DNA from: Alphaproteobacteria bacterium
Lineage (GTDB): Bacteria > Pseudomonadota > Alphaproteobacteria > Rhodobacterales > Rhodobacteraceae
NCBI GenBank assembly: GCA_030830465.1
Contig: JAURMY010000413.1
Location: forward strand, 1 to 7,692
Reading direction: 5' to 3'
Length of the DNA: 7,692 bases
Part shown: piece after piece, positions 1 through 5,650 of the stretch
Position numbering within the stretch: position 1 is the stretch's first letter
Layout: the number at the start of each line of letters is the position of its first letter
Notes under the pieces: generated by a model
Databases searched by the model: none
The model's input: only the letters and a program-made list of their open reading frames with translations
What the model was told of the DNA's origin: nothing
Made by a program: the position numbers and the translations under genes

Positions 1-974
1 AGGCCGGCGACAAGCCCTGGCTGTGCCACTTAAGCTTTATCAAGCCGCACTGGCCCTATATCGTGCCGGAACCCTATGCCAGCATGTATGGCCCCAAAGA
101 TGTACCACCCGCGATCCGCTCAGACTCTGAGCGTCAGAATGCCAATCCCGTGTTCAAGGCCTATATGGACAGCAAGATTTGCAAAACCATCAGCCGAGAC
201 GATGTGCGCAACGCGATCATTCCCGCCTATATGGGCCTGATCAAGCAGATTGACGACCATATGGGGCGGTTGTTTGCCTGGATGGATGAACGTGGCCTGA
301 CGCAGGACACGATGATCGTCTTCACCTCGGATCATGGCGATTATCTGGGCGATCACTGGATGGGCGAAAAAGACCTGTTTCACGATCAGTCGGTTCGGGT
401 TCCCCTGATTGTCGTTGATCCGCGGCCCGAGGCGGACAGAACGCGCGGTACGGTTTCGCAGGCGCTGGTCGAAGCGATTGATCTGGCACCGACGTTCCTT
501 GACTATTTCGGCGGCACCGCATTGCCCCACATCCTTGAAGGGCGCGACCTGACGCCGCTTTTGCATGCCAAGCCGGTGAAATGGCGCGACTATGCAATCA
601 GCGAATTTGACTATTCCACCCGCGAGGCCCGCCAGATCATCGGCAACATGCAACAGGATGCCCGGCTGATCATGATTTGCAGCGACCGTTGGAAATACAC
701 CCATTGCGAAGGGTTTCGGCCGATGCTGTTTGACCTTCAGAATGACCCGCAGGAACTGGTCGATCTGGGCGCATGCCCGGATCACGCCGAAATCCGCAAG
801 GAAATGCACGAGGCGATCTTTGAATGGTCGCGCCGCCACCATACGCGGATCACCATGAAGGCCGAAACGATCGAAAGGATGACCGGTGGCGAACCGCCGG
901 GCATTCTGATCGGGATCTGGGACGAACAGCAATACGAGGACCGGTTCGGCAAGCCTTTTTCAAAACGGTACTGA
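1..974 (+). CDS. Phosphonate monoester hydrolase / sulfatase-family hydrolase, 3' part (5' end outside window)
   Basis: The reading frame is open from the first base, giving 323 visible residues up to TGA at 972-974. This is roughly the C-terminal two thirds of a family usually a little over 500 residues long. It belongs to the alkaline phosphatase superfamily, whose members hydrolyse phosphate, phosphonate or sulfate esters with a metal centre. Visible family motifs are KPHWPY near residue 14 (the His is a probable active-site residue) and SDHGDYLGDHWMGEKDLFH near residue 109, with metal ligands Asp110 and His111 and a Lys123 exactly 13 residues after the Asp, the spacing I recall for Rhizobium phosphonate monoester hydrolase. 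The DRWKYTHCEGFRPMLFDL segment near 228 and the WDE segment near the C-terminus also fit that subgroup better than arylsulfatases. The formylglycine Cys motif would lie left of the window, so the nucleophile cannot be checked. The dioxygenase gene follows 75 bases downstream on the same strand. The superfamily is certain; the substrate is not. Confidence 0.88.
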   Translation, partial: AGDKPWLCHLSFIKPHWPYIVPEPYASMYGPKDVPPAIRSDSERQNANPVFKAYMDSKICKTISRDDVRNAIIPAYMGLIKQIDDHMGRLFAWMDERGLTQDTMIVFTSDHGDYLGDHWMGEKDLFHDQSVRVPLIVVDPRPEADRTRGTVSQALVEAIDLAPTFLDYFGGTALPHILEGRDLTPLLHAKPVKWRDYAISEFDYSTREARQIIGNMQQDARLIMICSDRWKYTHCEGFRPMLFDLQNDPQELVDLGACPDHAEIRKEMHEAIFEWSRRHHTRITMKAETIERMTGGEPPGILIGIWDEQQYEDRFGKPFSKRY

Positions 975-1049
975 TCTGCCTCCGGCACCTTGACCGTCAC
1001 TTTCGGGCCGCAAAACCGGGCCGCCATCCAACAAAGGGAACATCCGCAG

Positions 1050-1901
1050 ATGCAGGGTTATTTCACAGAAAGCGGATCGGTTGAGGCCGTGAACGCACGT
1101 ACCGCGAAAACCACTGATCGCCGTCTGGCCGAGGTCACGCATTCGCTTGTCGCGCATTTGCACAGTTTTGCCAAAGAGGTGCAACTGACCCAGCAGGAAT
1201 GGGCCTTGGCCGTGGATTTCCTGACCCGAACCGGTCAGATGTGCAGCGACGAACGGCAGGAATTCATCCTTCTCAGCGATGTTCTGGGGCTGTCGATGTT
1301 GGTGGATGCGATCAACCACAAGCGCCCTGACGGGGCGACGGAAAGCACCGTGGTCGGCCCGTTTCACATCGAAAACGCGCCCGAACGGGCAATGGGCGAC
1401 ACGATCTGCCTGGATGGCAAAGGCGAGCTGTGTTCATTCGAGGGCCGCGTTCTTGATCTGGACGGCAACCCTGTTGACGGTGCGAAAATCGACGTCTGGT
1501 CTGACAATGCCGAAGGGTATTACGACGTTCAGCAACCCGGGATACAGCCGAAATGGAACAATCGCGGGGTATTCACCACGGGGCCGGACGGGGCCTATCA
1601 TTTCATCGGCATCAAGCCGGTGTCCTATCCTATCCCCGATGACGGGCCTGTGGGCCAAATGCTGGAACATCTGGGCCGGCACCCCTATCGGCCCGCCCAT
1701 ATGCATTTCATGATCTCGGCACCGGGCTTTCAAACGGTGGTCACCCATACCTTTGTGGGCGGGGACAAGTACCTGACCTCGGACGCGGTGTTTGGGGTCA
1801 AGATGTCGCTGGTCGCGCCGTTTGAGACGGTCACGAACGGGGCCACCGCGTGGCGCTCGCCGTTTGATTTCGTGCTGGTCGCCGCCGACGAAACAGTTTG
1901 A
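1050..1901 (+). CDS. Intradiol ring-cleavage dioxygenase, hydroxyquinol 1,2-dioxygenase type
   Basis: This 283-residue protein is of normal length for a non-haem Fe(III) intradiol dioxygenase, a cytoplasmic enzyme that opens catechol-type rings between the two hydroxyls using O2. An N-terminal helical dimerisation domain spans about residues 20-100 (motifs TGQMCSDERQEFILLSD and TVVGPFH), followed by the catalytic beta-sandwich from about 125. The four expected iron ligands are present with family spacing: Tyr158 in AEGYYDV, Tyr193 in VSYPIP, and His217 and His219 in RPAHMHF. The GRHPYRPAHMHF wording and the VQQPGIQP segment suggest hydroxyquinol (1,2,4-trihydroxybenzene) rather than catechol as substrate, giving maleylacetate; this is by resemblance only. 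ATG 1050 is chosen because AAAGGGAA at 1033-1040 sits about 9 bases upstream and MxxYFTE is the usual family N-terminus; a TTG at 990 would add 20 unconserved residues. It probably shares a transcript with the upstream hydrolase gene. No maleylacetate reductase gene lies in the window. Confidence 0.92.
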   Translation: MQGYFTESGSVEAVNARTAKTTDRRLAEVTHSLVAHLHSFAKEVQLTQQEWALAVDFLTRTGQMCSDERQEFILLSDVLGLSMLVDAINHKRPDGATESTVVGPFHIENAPERAMGDTICLDGKGELCSFEGRVLDLDGNPVDGAKIDVWSDNAEGYYDVQQPGIQPKWNNRGVFTTGPDGAYHFIGIKPVSYPIPDDGPVGQMLEHLGRHPYRPAHMHFMISAPGFQTVVTHTFVGGDKYLTSDAVFGVKMSLVAPFETVTNGATAWRSPFDFVLVAADETV

Positions 1902-1924
1902 AGTCCGGGTATGGGCGCGTTGCG

Positions 1925-1943
1925 GATTTGCCTTCAGGCAATC
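1925..1943 (+). other. Weak hairpin after the dioxygenase gene
   Basis: TTGCC (1928-1932) pairs with GGCAA (1937-1941) around a TTCA loop, extendable by GA/TC with a bulged T. It lies 24 bases after the dioxygenase stop codon. No T-run follows, so it is at best a 3'-end stabilising or weak termination structure. The rest of 1902-2050 contains no recognisable gene or clear terminator for either strand. The short AACC-TAAA-GGTT inverted repeat near 2022-2033 is too weak to call as a terminator for the minus-strand tRNA. Confidence 0.25.
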
Positions 1944-2050
1944 GACCGCTTGTGTCGCCAAAAGGTTCAGAATCGTTGAAAATATGCCCAATACCGGACC
2001 CTCAACGGGGACGCTATTTAGGAACCTAAAGGTTTGAACAATCAGGAAGG

Positions 2051-2134
2051 TGGTGGGCGACCCTGGAATCGAACCAGGCATGGGTTACCCCGGCGGAGTT
2101 ACAGTCCACTGCCGCACCTTGCAGCTCGTCGCCC
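2051..2134 (-). tRNA. tRNA-Tyr (anticodon GUA)
   Basis: Read on the minus strand this is an 84-base tRNA including an encoded CCA (complement of 2051-2053). The seven-base acceptor arm is GGGCGAC (from 2134) paired with GTCGCCC, followed by discriminator A. The D arm GCTG/CGGC encloses an AAGGT-type loop, the anticodon stem GTGGA/TCCGC contains one G-U pair, and the anticodon loop CTGTAAC puts GTA at positions 34-36, meaning tyrosine. A long variable arm (GGG-TAA-CCC stem) as expected for bacterial type II tRNA-Tyr and a CCTGG-TTCGATT-CCAGG T arm complete it. It is encoded opposite to all genes near it and is transcribed away from rlmB, with its own promoter at 2172-2200. Confidence 0.96.
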
Positions 2135-2138
2135 TTGC

Positions 2139-2162
2139 CGCGCGGGCCCAAGGGGCCGCGCG
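2139..2162 (-). other. Strong hairpin in the tRNA-Tyr precursor leader
   Basis: CGCGCGG (2139-2145), a bulged G, then CCC (2147-2149) pair with GGG (2153-2155) and CCGCGCG (2156-2162) around a three-base AAG loop, giving ten G-C pairs. It ends four bases from the mature 5' end of tRNA-Tyr and begins close to the transcription start predicted from the promoter at 2172-2200. On the plus strand no T-run follows it, so it is not a plus-strand intrinsic terminator. A role in precursor stability or RNase P access is inference. Confidence 0.55.
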
Positions 2163-2171
2163 AACAGGGGC

Positions 2172-2200
2172 TGGATACTGAGTGTACTCTGGCGCGTCAA
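2172..2200 (-). promoter_or_regulatory. Probable sigma-70 type promoter of tRNA-Tyr
   Basis: On the minus strand, TTGACG (complement of 2195-2200; 5 of 6 to consensus) is separated by exactly 17 bases from TATCCA (complement of 2172-2177; keeps the TAT). The start would fall near 2164-2166, about 30 bases before the mature tRNA 5' end, which is a sensible leader length. A strong -35 with a loose -10 is common in alphaproteobacterial housekeeping promoters. Confidence 0.55.
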
Positions 2201-2300
2201 TAGGAAACCGGCGCGTTGCGGTCTATTCACCGTTTTGGTGCGGCCTTGTCAGCAAAGATCGGGCATGCGAAGGAGGGACTTTAGGCAAACCGTCAGAGCC

Positions 2301-3104
2301 ATGGCACCGCGCGACAAGAAAAAACCCCTTTGGGTCGTAGAAAAAGAAAAGCACCGCAAGGAAAGCGGTGAGGAGACGCTGTGGCTGTTTGGCATGCACG
2401 CGGTCAGGGATGCCCTGTTGAATCCCCGGCGCGAAAAAATCCGCCTGGTGGTGACCAAGAACGCCCTTGACCGGCTGGAAGCTGAGGTCGCGGCGTCGGG
2501 CATGGCGCCCGAAGTGGTTGATCCGCGCCAGTTCAAGGTGCCGATCGATCCCCAGTCGGTGCATCAGGGGGCCGCGATCGAGGTCCGGCCGCTGGTCTGG
2601 GGCTCGGTTTCCGAAGTCTGTGCCACCAAGGGGGATGCGCCACTGGTCTTGCTGCTGGACCGGGTGACCGATCCGCATAATGTCGGCGCAATCCTGCGTT
2701 CGGCCGAGGTTTTTGGCGCGCGGGCAGTGATTGCCCCTTTGCGCCACTCGGCCCCCGAGACCGGCGCACTGGCCAAAACCGCCTCGGGTGCGCTGGAACG
2801 ACAGCCCTATTTGCGGGTGCAAAACCTGTCCAATGCGATGCGCGCCCTGCGCGAGATGGGCTATTTCATTATCGGGCTGGACGGAACCGCCGAGGAAACC
2901 CTTGAAGACCGGTTGAGCAAACTGCCGCCTGTGGCAACCGCACTGGTCCTTGGGGCCGAAGGGCCGGGACTGCGCCAGTTGACCAAGGAAACCTGCCACG
3001 TTCTGGCGAAGATCGAATTCGCCGGCGCCTTTGGGTCGCTGAACGTGTCAAATGCGGCCGCGGTCGGGCTATATGCGGTGGCACAGCGCGCCAAACGCGG
3101 CTGA
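2301..3104 (+). CDS. rlmB: 23S rRNA (guanosine-2'-O-)-methyltransferase RlmB, TrmH/SpoU family
   Basis: This 267-residue SPOUT-class methyltransferase transfers a methyl group from S-adenosylmethionine to the 2'-OH of a guanosine in 23S rRNA (G2251 in E. coli numbering, from family knowledge). After a lysine-rich N-terminus (1-22), the SpoU substrate-binding domain spans about 26-98 (WLFGMHAVRDAL, then HQGAAIEV), and the knotted catalytic domain about 114-262. The three SpoU motifs are intact: NVGAILRSAEVFG (Asn127, Arg133), LVLGAEGPGL (216-224, Glu220) and SLNVSNAAAVGLY (246-258, Asn248). The start is uncertain. ATG 2301 gives the expected N-terminus but lacks a close ribosome-binding site; the best AGGAGG lies at 2271-2276, and an in-frame ATG at 2265 overlaps it. 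The frame stays open further left only by running antisense through tRNA-Tyr, which cannot be real coding. E. coli-type RlmB is slightly shorter at the N-terminus. TrmH-family rRNA specificity is inferred from whole-length similarity. Confidence 0.92.
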   Translation: MAPRDKKKPLWVVEKEKHRKESGEETLWLFGMHAVRDALLNPRREKIRLVVTKNALDRLEAEVAASGMAPEVVDPRQFKVPIDPQSVHQGAAIEVRPLVWGSVSEVCATKGDAPLVLLLDRVTDPHNVGAILRSAEVFGARAVIAPLRHSAPETGALAKTASGALERQPYLRVQNLSNAMRALREMGYFIIGLDGTAEETLEDRLSKLPPVATALVLGAEGPGLRQLTKETCHVLAKIEFAGAFGSLNVSNAAAVGLYAVAQRAKRG

Positions 3105-3121
3105 TCGGCCAAACTTGTGCG

Positions 3122-3151
3122 TTGTAACATTAACTTTACACAATCTTTAAA
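3122..3151 (+). promoter_or_regulatory. Candidate promoter in the AT-rich spacer after rlmB
   Basis: The stretch 3111-3180 is clearly more AT-rich than its surroundings. TTGTAA (3122-3127, 4 of 6) and TTTAAA (3146-3151, 4 of 6) are 18 bases apart, predicting a start near 3158. A perfect 10-base palindrome ATCAGCTGAT (3155-3164) overlaps the predicted start and could be an operator. It would drive the double-hairpin transcript and, by read-through, the metY operon. The match is modest and other arrangements in this AT-rich patch are possible. Confidence 0.3.
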
Positions 3152-3157
3152 CGAATC

Positions 3158-3268
3158 AGCTGATACTTACATGAATAAAGGAAGCCCGGTCCGGAACGCC
3201 GTGCCTCCAGCTACTGTCCCTCGTTCCGCACTTGCGCCCGACGCTTCCCCCGCCTCGGGCGCTTTTTT
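3158..3268 (+). ncRNA. Candidate small RNA or leader with two hairpins
   Basis: Two consecutive hairpins lie between rlmB and the metY operon. The first is CGGAACG (3192-3198) with CGTTCCG (3222-3228), seven perfect pairs around a 23-base loop that carries CCTCC, an anti-Shine-Dalgarno-like string. The second is the terminator at 3234-3268, whose loop is also C-rich. The layout (C-rich anti-SD loop, then a GC-rich terminator hairpin) resembles the alphaproteobacterial 'cuckoo'/CcsR small RNAs, but the longer CCUCCUCCC signature is not present. The 5' end is a guess from the promoter above. Alternatives are the 3' untranslated region of rlmB or a regulated leader of the downstream operon. Confidence 0.35.
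3234..3268 (+). terminator. Intrinsic terminator upstream of the metY operon
   Basis: GCGCCCGA (3234-3241) pairs perfectly with TCGGGCGC (3255-3262) around a 13-base C-rich loop and is followed directly by six T residues (3263-3268). It ends transcription arriving from rlmB and/or from a promoter in the AT-rich spacer. Only 36 bases separate the T-run from the ATG of the next gene, so that gene either has a very compact promoter or depends on read-through. Confidence 0.85.
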
Positions 3269-3304
3269 GTGGCATCCGATTGCGCGCCGCGCTAGAGGGC
3301 GTTT

Positions 3305-3784
3305 ATGACCCAAAATCCCTCAGACGACCTGCTGCGAAAAATCCTTGGCGAAACCAGAACCGTCGCCTGTGTCGGCGTTTCGATGAACCCGGTGCGGCCG
3401 TCCTATTTTGTCGCGCGTTATCTGAACCTGAAAGGATTTACCGTGATTCCGGTCAATCCGGGCCATGCCGGCGAAAGGCTGTTCGGGCAGGAAATCCGCG
3501 CCGATCTGGCCTCTATCCCGCCATCGCCAAGGGTGGATATGCTGGATCTGTTCCGCCGGTCCGAGCATGTGCTGCCGATTGTCGAGGATGCGATCCGCGT
3601 TCTTCCCGGGCTGAAAACCGTCTGGATGCAGATCGGTGTCGAAAACGCCGAGGCCGCCGCACTTGCCGAAAGCCATGGTATTCAGGTCGTGCAGAACCGC
3701 TGTCCGAAAATAGAATATCAACGCCTGTTTGGTGAATTGCGGATGGGCGGTTTCAATACCGGGATCATATCCTCAAAACTGTGA
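3305..3784 (+). CDS. CoA-binding domain protein (YccU-like, Rossmann fold)
   Basis: This 159-residue protein consists of a single CoA_binding (succinyl-CoA-synthetase-like Rossmann) domain of the YccU type. The nucleotide-loop region VACVGVSMNPVRPSY (about 20-34) is followed by GFTVIPVNPG (44-53), LFGQ, VDMLDLFRRSEHVLPIVEDAI (77-97), VWMQIGVEN and the hallmark QNRCPKIEY near residues 130-138. The family is widespread in bacteria; binding of CoA is shown for relatives, but no enzymatic role is established. ATG 3305 has a weak AGAGGG (3294-3299) five bases upstream and matches the usual family start. It is the first of three closely spaced plus-strand genes ending in metY, with a 34-base gap to the next start. 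Co-transcription suggests a link to sulfur or acyl-homoserine metabolism, which is inference. Confidence 0.9.
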   Translation: MTQNPSDDLLRKILGETRTVACVGVSMNPVRPSYFVARYLNLKGFTVIPVNPGHAGERLFGQEIRADLASIPPSPRVDMLDLFRRSEHVLPIVEDAIRVLPGLKTVWMQIGVENAEAAALAESHGIQVVQNRCPKIEYQRLFGELRMGGFNTGIISSKL

Positions 3785-3803
3785 TGCCGCCGTTTGCACC
3801 GAC

Positions 3804-3814
3804 AAGGGGAGAGG
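3804..3814 (+). promoter_or_regulatory. Ribosome-binding site that sets the GTG start of the DUF1330 gene
   Basis: The purine run AGGGGAGAGGA lies four bases before GTG 3819. It identifies this GTG, not the GTG at 3729 inside the previous gene, as the start. Confidence 0.7.
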
Positions 3815-3818
3815 ATCT

Positions 3819-4271
3819 GTGACAGATACCCATATCACGCCCAGCCAGACCCAGGGAGCGGCACTGGTGCGCCGGTTCGGGATGACAGGCGGCCCGATTT
3901 TCATGCTGAACCTGCTGCGGTTCCGCGACATGGCGGATTACAGCCACGCGCCCGATTTGGCCCCTGTCAAAGCGATCACCGGGGCCGAAGCCTATGCCAG
4001 ATACGAAGCGGCGATTTCACCGCTGTTGGCCGAAACCGGCGGGGCAATTGTATTTGACGGCCTTGGCGGCGACTGGTTCATCGGCCCCGAGGCCGCGCAC
4101 TGGCACCGGGTGCTGATTGTGCGGCAGACCGATCTGACCAGCTTTTTCAGTTTTGCCAGCAGGCCCGACGCAATTCTTGCGGGTCACCACCGCACCGCCG
4201 CCCTTGCCGACAGCCGGCTTTTGCCGATGACGGCCCAGCCGCCGCTTGCCTTGGCCGAAACCGCCCCCTAA
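3819..4271 (+). CDS. DUF1330 family protein (dimeric alpha-beta barrel)
   Basis: The protein has 150 residues when started at GTG 3819, which has a strong purine-rich ribosome-binding site. The frame is open back to 3729, but that would overlap the upstream gene with non-conserved residues. The typical DUF1330 wording is present: PIFMLNLLRFRDMADY at about 26-41, then TGAEAYARYEAAISPLL (54-70) and GGAIVFDGLGG (74-84). This predicts a small ferredoxin-like fold that usually dimerises. No catalytic function is known for the family and no signal peptide or membrane segment is seen. It sits 34 bases after the CoA-binding gene and 33 bases before metY, so it is very likely in their operon. The segment 105-125 (LTSFFSFASRPDAILAGHH) fits the family's C-terminal part, in which the second half repeats the barrel strand pattern. 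Confidence 0.82.
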   Translation: MTDTHITPSQTQGAALVRRFGMTGGPIFMLNLLRFRDMADYSHAPDLAPVKAITGAEAYARYEAAISPLLAETGGAIVFDGLGGDWFIGPEAAHWHRVLIVRQTDLTSFFSFASRPDAILAGHHRTAALADSRLLPMTAQPPLALAETAP

Positions 4272-4304
4272 CGTCAGCACAACAGTTCAACGAGGAGACC
4301 CCCC

Positions 4305-5600
4305 ATGTCCGACGGCCCCACCTATGGTTTTGACACTTTGCAGATTCACGCGGGCGCGCGTCCCGATCCGGCGACCGGTGCCCGGCAAACGCCGATCTAC
4401 CAGACCACGGCCTATGTGTTTCGCGATGCCGATCACGCTGCCGCCTTGTTCAACCTTCAGGAGGTCGGATATATCTATTCCCGCCTGACCAACCCGACCG
4501 TCGCGGTTCTGCAGGAACGCATCGCAACACTGGAGGGCGGCGTGGGTGCCGTGTGCTGTTCGTCCGGCCATGCGGCCCAGATCATGGCGTTGTTTCCGCT
4601 GATGGGGCCGGGCCTGAATGTGGTGGTATCGACCCGGCTTTACGGCGGCACCATCACCCAGATGAGCCAGACAATCAAACGGTTCGGCTGGTCGGCCAAG
4701 TTCGTCGATTTTGACGATCTGGACGCGGTCAAAGCAGCCTGTGACGACAAGACCCGCGCGATTTTCTGCGAATCCATCGCCAATCCGGGCGGTTATATCA
4801 CCGATCTGGATGCGATCGCCGCGATTGCCGATTCAGTTGGCGTGCCCCTGATCGTCGACAATACCTCGGCGACACCCTACCTGTGCCGCCCGATCGAGCA
4901 TGGCGCCACATTGGTCGTGCATTCCACCACCAAATATCTGACCGGCAACGGCACCGTCACCGGGGGCTGCGTCGTGGACAGCGGGCGGTTTGACTGGTCG
5001 GCCAGCGACAAATTTCCGTCCTTGTCGGCACCTGAACCGGCCTATCACGGTCTGAAATTCCATGAAACCTTCGGCAATCTGGCCTTCACTTTCCACGGCA
5101 TTGCCATTGGCCTGCGCGATCTGGGGATGACGATGAACCCGCAGGCGGCGCATTACACGCTGATGGGCACCGAAACCCTGTCCCTGCGGATGGAGCGTCA
5201 TGTGGAAAACGCCGAAAAGGTCGCAAGATGGCTGGAAAGCGATCCGCGCATCGAAGGTGTGACCTATGCCGGGCTGAAATCCTCGCCTTATTTCGACCGG
5301 ATGGCACGGATTTGTCCGAAGGGCGCAGGTGCTTTGTTCACCATCGCCGTCAAAGGCGGCTATGACGCTTGTGTAAAACTGGTGAACGGTCTGGAAATCT
5401 TCAGCCATGTCGCTAACCTGGGCGATGCCCGCTCGCTGGTCATTCACTCGGCCTCAACGACACACCGGCAGTTGACGGTGGAACAGCAGATCGCCGCCGG
5501 CGCGGGGCCGAATGTGGTACGGATTTCCATCGGGATCGAGGATGCCGACGATCTGATCGCCGATCTGGATCAGGCGCTGACCAAAGCCACAGGCAAGTAA
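4305..5600 (+). CDS. metY: O-acetylhomoserine sulfhydrylase (O-acetylhomoserine aminocarboxypropyltransferase)
   Basis: This is a 431-residue cytoplasmic PLP enzyme of the Cys/Met-metabolism family, full length for MetY (trans-sulfuration enzymes such as MetB/MetC are nearer 390). It makes homocysteine from O-acetylhomoserine and sulfide, the direct route to methionine. The visible family signatures are YSRLTNPTV at 58-66 (Tyr58 and Arg60 contact the PLP phosphate of the neighbouring subunit), SSGHAAQ at 86-92, VDNTSATPYLCRP at 184-196 (Asp185 contacts the pyridine nitrogen), HSTTKYLTGNG at 206-216 with the Schiff-base Lys210, and HSASTTHRQL at 381-390. The LSAPEPAYHGL insert (240-250) is typical of MetY. 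Relatives often have HPASTTH, so Ser382 is a small variation. The start is firm: GAGGAG at 4292-4297, seven bases from ATG. It is the last gene of a three-gene operon closed by the terminator at 5616-5650. O-acetylserine activity as a side reaction is possible. Confidence 0.95.
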   Translation: MSDGPTYGFDTLQIHAGARPDPATGARQTPIYQTTAYVFRDADHAAALFNLQEVGYIYSRLTNPTVAVLQERIATLEGGVGAVCCSSGHAAQIMALFPLMGPGLNVVVSTRLYGGTITQMSQTIKRFGWSAKFVDFDDLDAVKAACDDKTRAIFCESIANPGGYITDLDAIAAIADSVGVPLIVDNTSATPYLCRPIEHGATLVVHSTTKYLTGNGTVTGGCVVDSGRFDWSASDKFPSLSAPEPAYHGLKFHETFGNLAFTFHGIAIGLRDLGMTMNPQAAHYTLMGTETLSLRMERHVENAEKVARWLESDPRIEGVTYAGLKSSPYFDRMARICPKGAGALFTIAVKGGYDACVKLVNGLEIFSHVANLGDARSLVIHSASTTHRQLTVEQQIAAGAGPNVVRISIGIEDADDLIADLDQALTKATGK

Positions 5601-5615
5601 ATCCAGGCAGGACAC

Positions 5616-5650
5616 GGCGGCGGCGAAAGCACTTCGCCGCCGTTACTTTT
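5616..5650 (+). terminator. Intrinsic terminator of the metY operon
   Basis: CGGCGGCGAA (5618-5627) pairs perfectly with TTCGCCGCCG (5633-5642) around a five-base loop, extendable by two G-T pairs, and is followed by TTACTTTT (5643-5650). It lies 15 bases after the metY stop. The T-rich tail also contains the stop codon of the convergent SIMPL gene, so the stem sits exactly between the two stop codons. On the minus strand no T-run follows, so termination there would be weaker. Confidence 0.85.

Noticed and set aside
120..932. Long minus-strand frame opposite the hydrolase gene
   Set aside because: The plus strand carries clear hydrolase motifs; the antisense frame has no family features and is typical of GC-rich DNA.
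990..1049. Upstream TTG start for the dioxygenase
   Set aside because: It adds 20 residues that do not fit the family, and ATG 1050 has a placed ribosome-binding site.
2034..2300. N-terminal extension of the rlmB frame by 89 residues
   Set aside because: The extension reads antisense through tRNA-Tyr, its leader hairpin and its promoter, and has no similarity to the RlmB N-terminus. The frame is open only by chance.
3171..3308. A 45-codon frame (MNKGSPV...) whose stop overlaps the next ATG as ATGA
   Set aside because: It runs straight through both arms and the T-run of a perfect terminator, has no clear ribosome-binding site at proper distance (AAAGG is inside the frame), and has low-complexity Pro/Ala/Arg composition.
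4272..4304. SAM-II riboswitch directly before metY
   Set aside because: The spacer is only 33 bases and shows just a ribosome-binding site; there is no room for the pseudoknot.
4833..5447. Minus-strand frame of about 200 codons inside metY
   Set aside because: It is antisense to the PLP-binding core of MetY, with no start signal and no recognisable domain.
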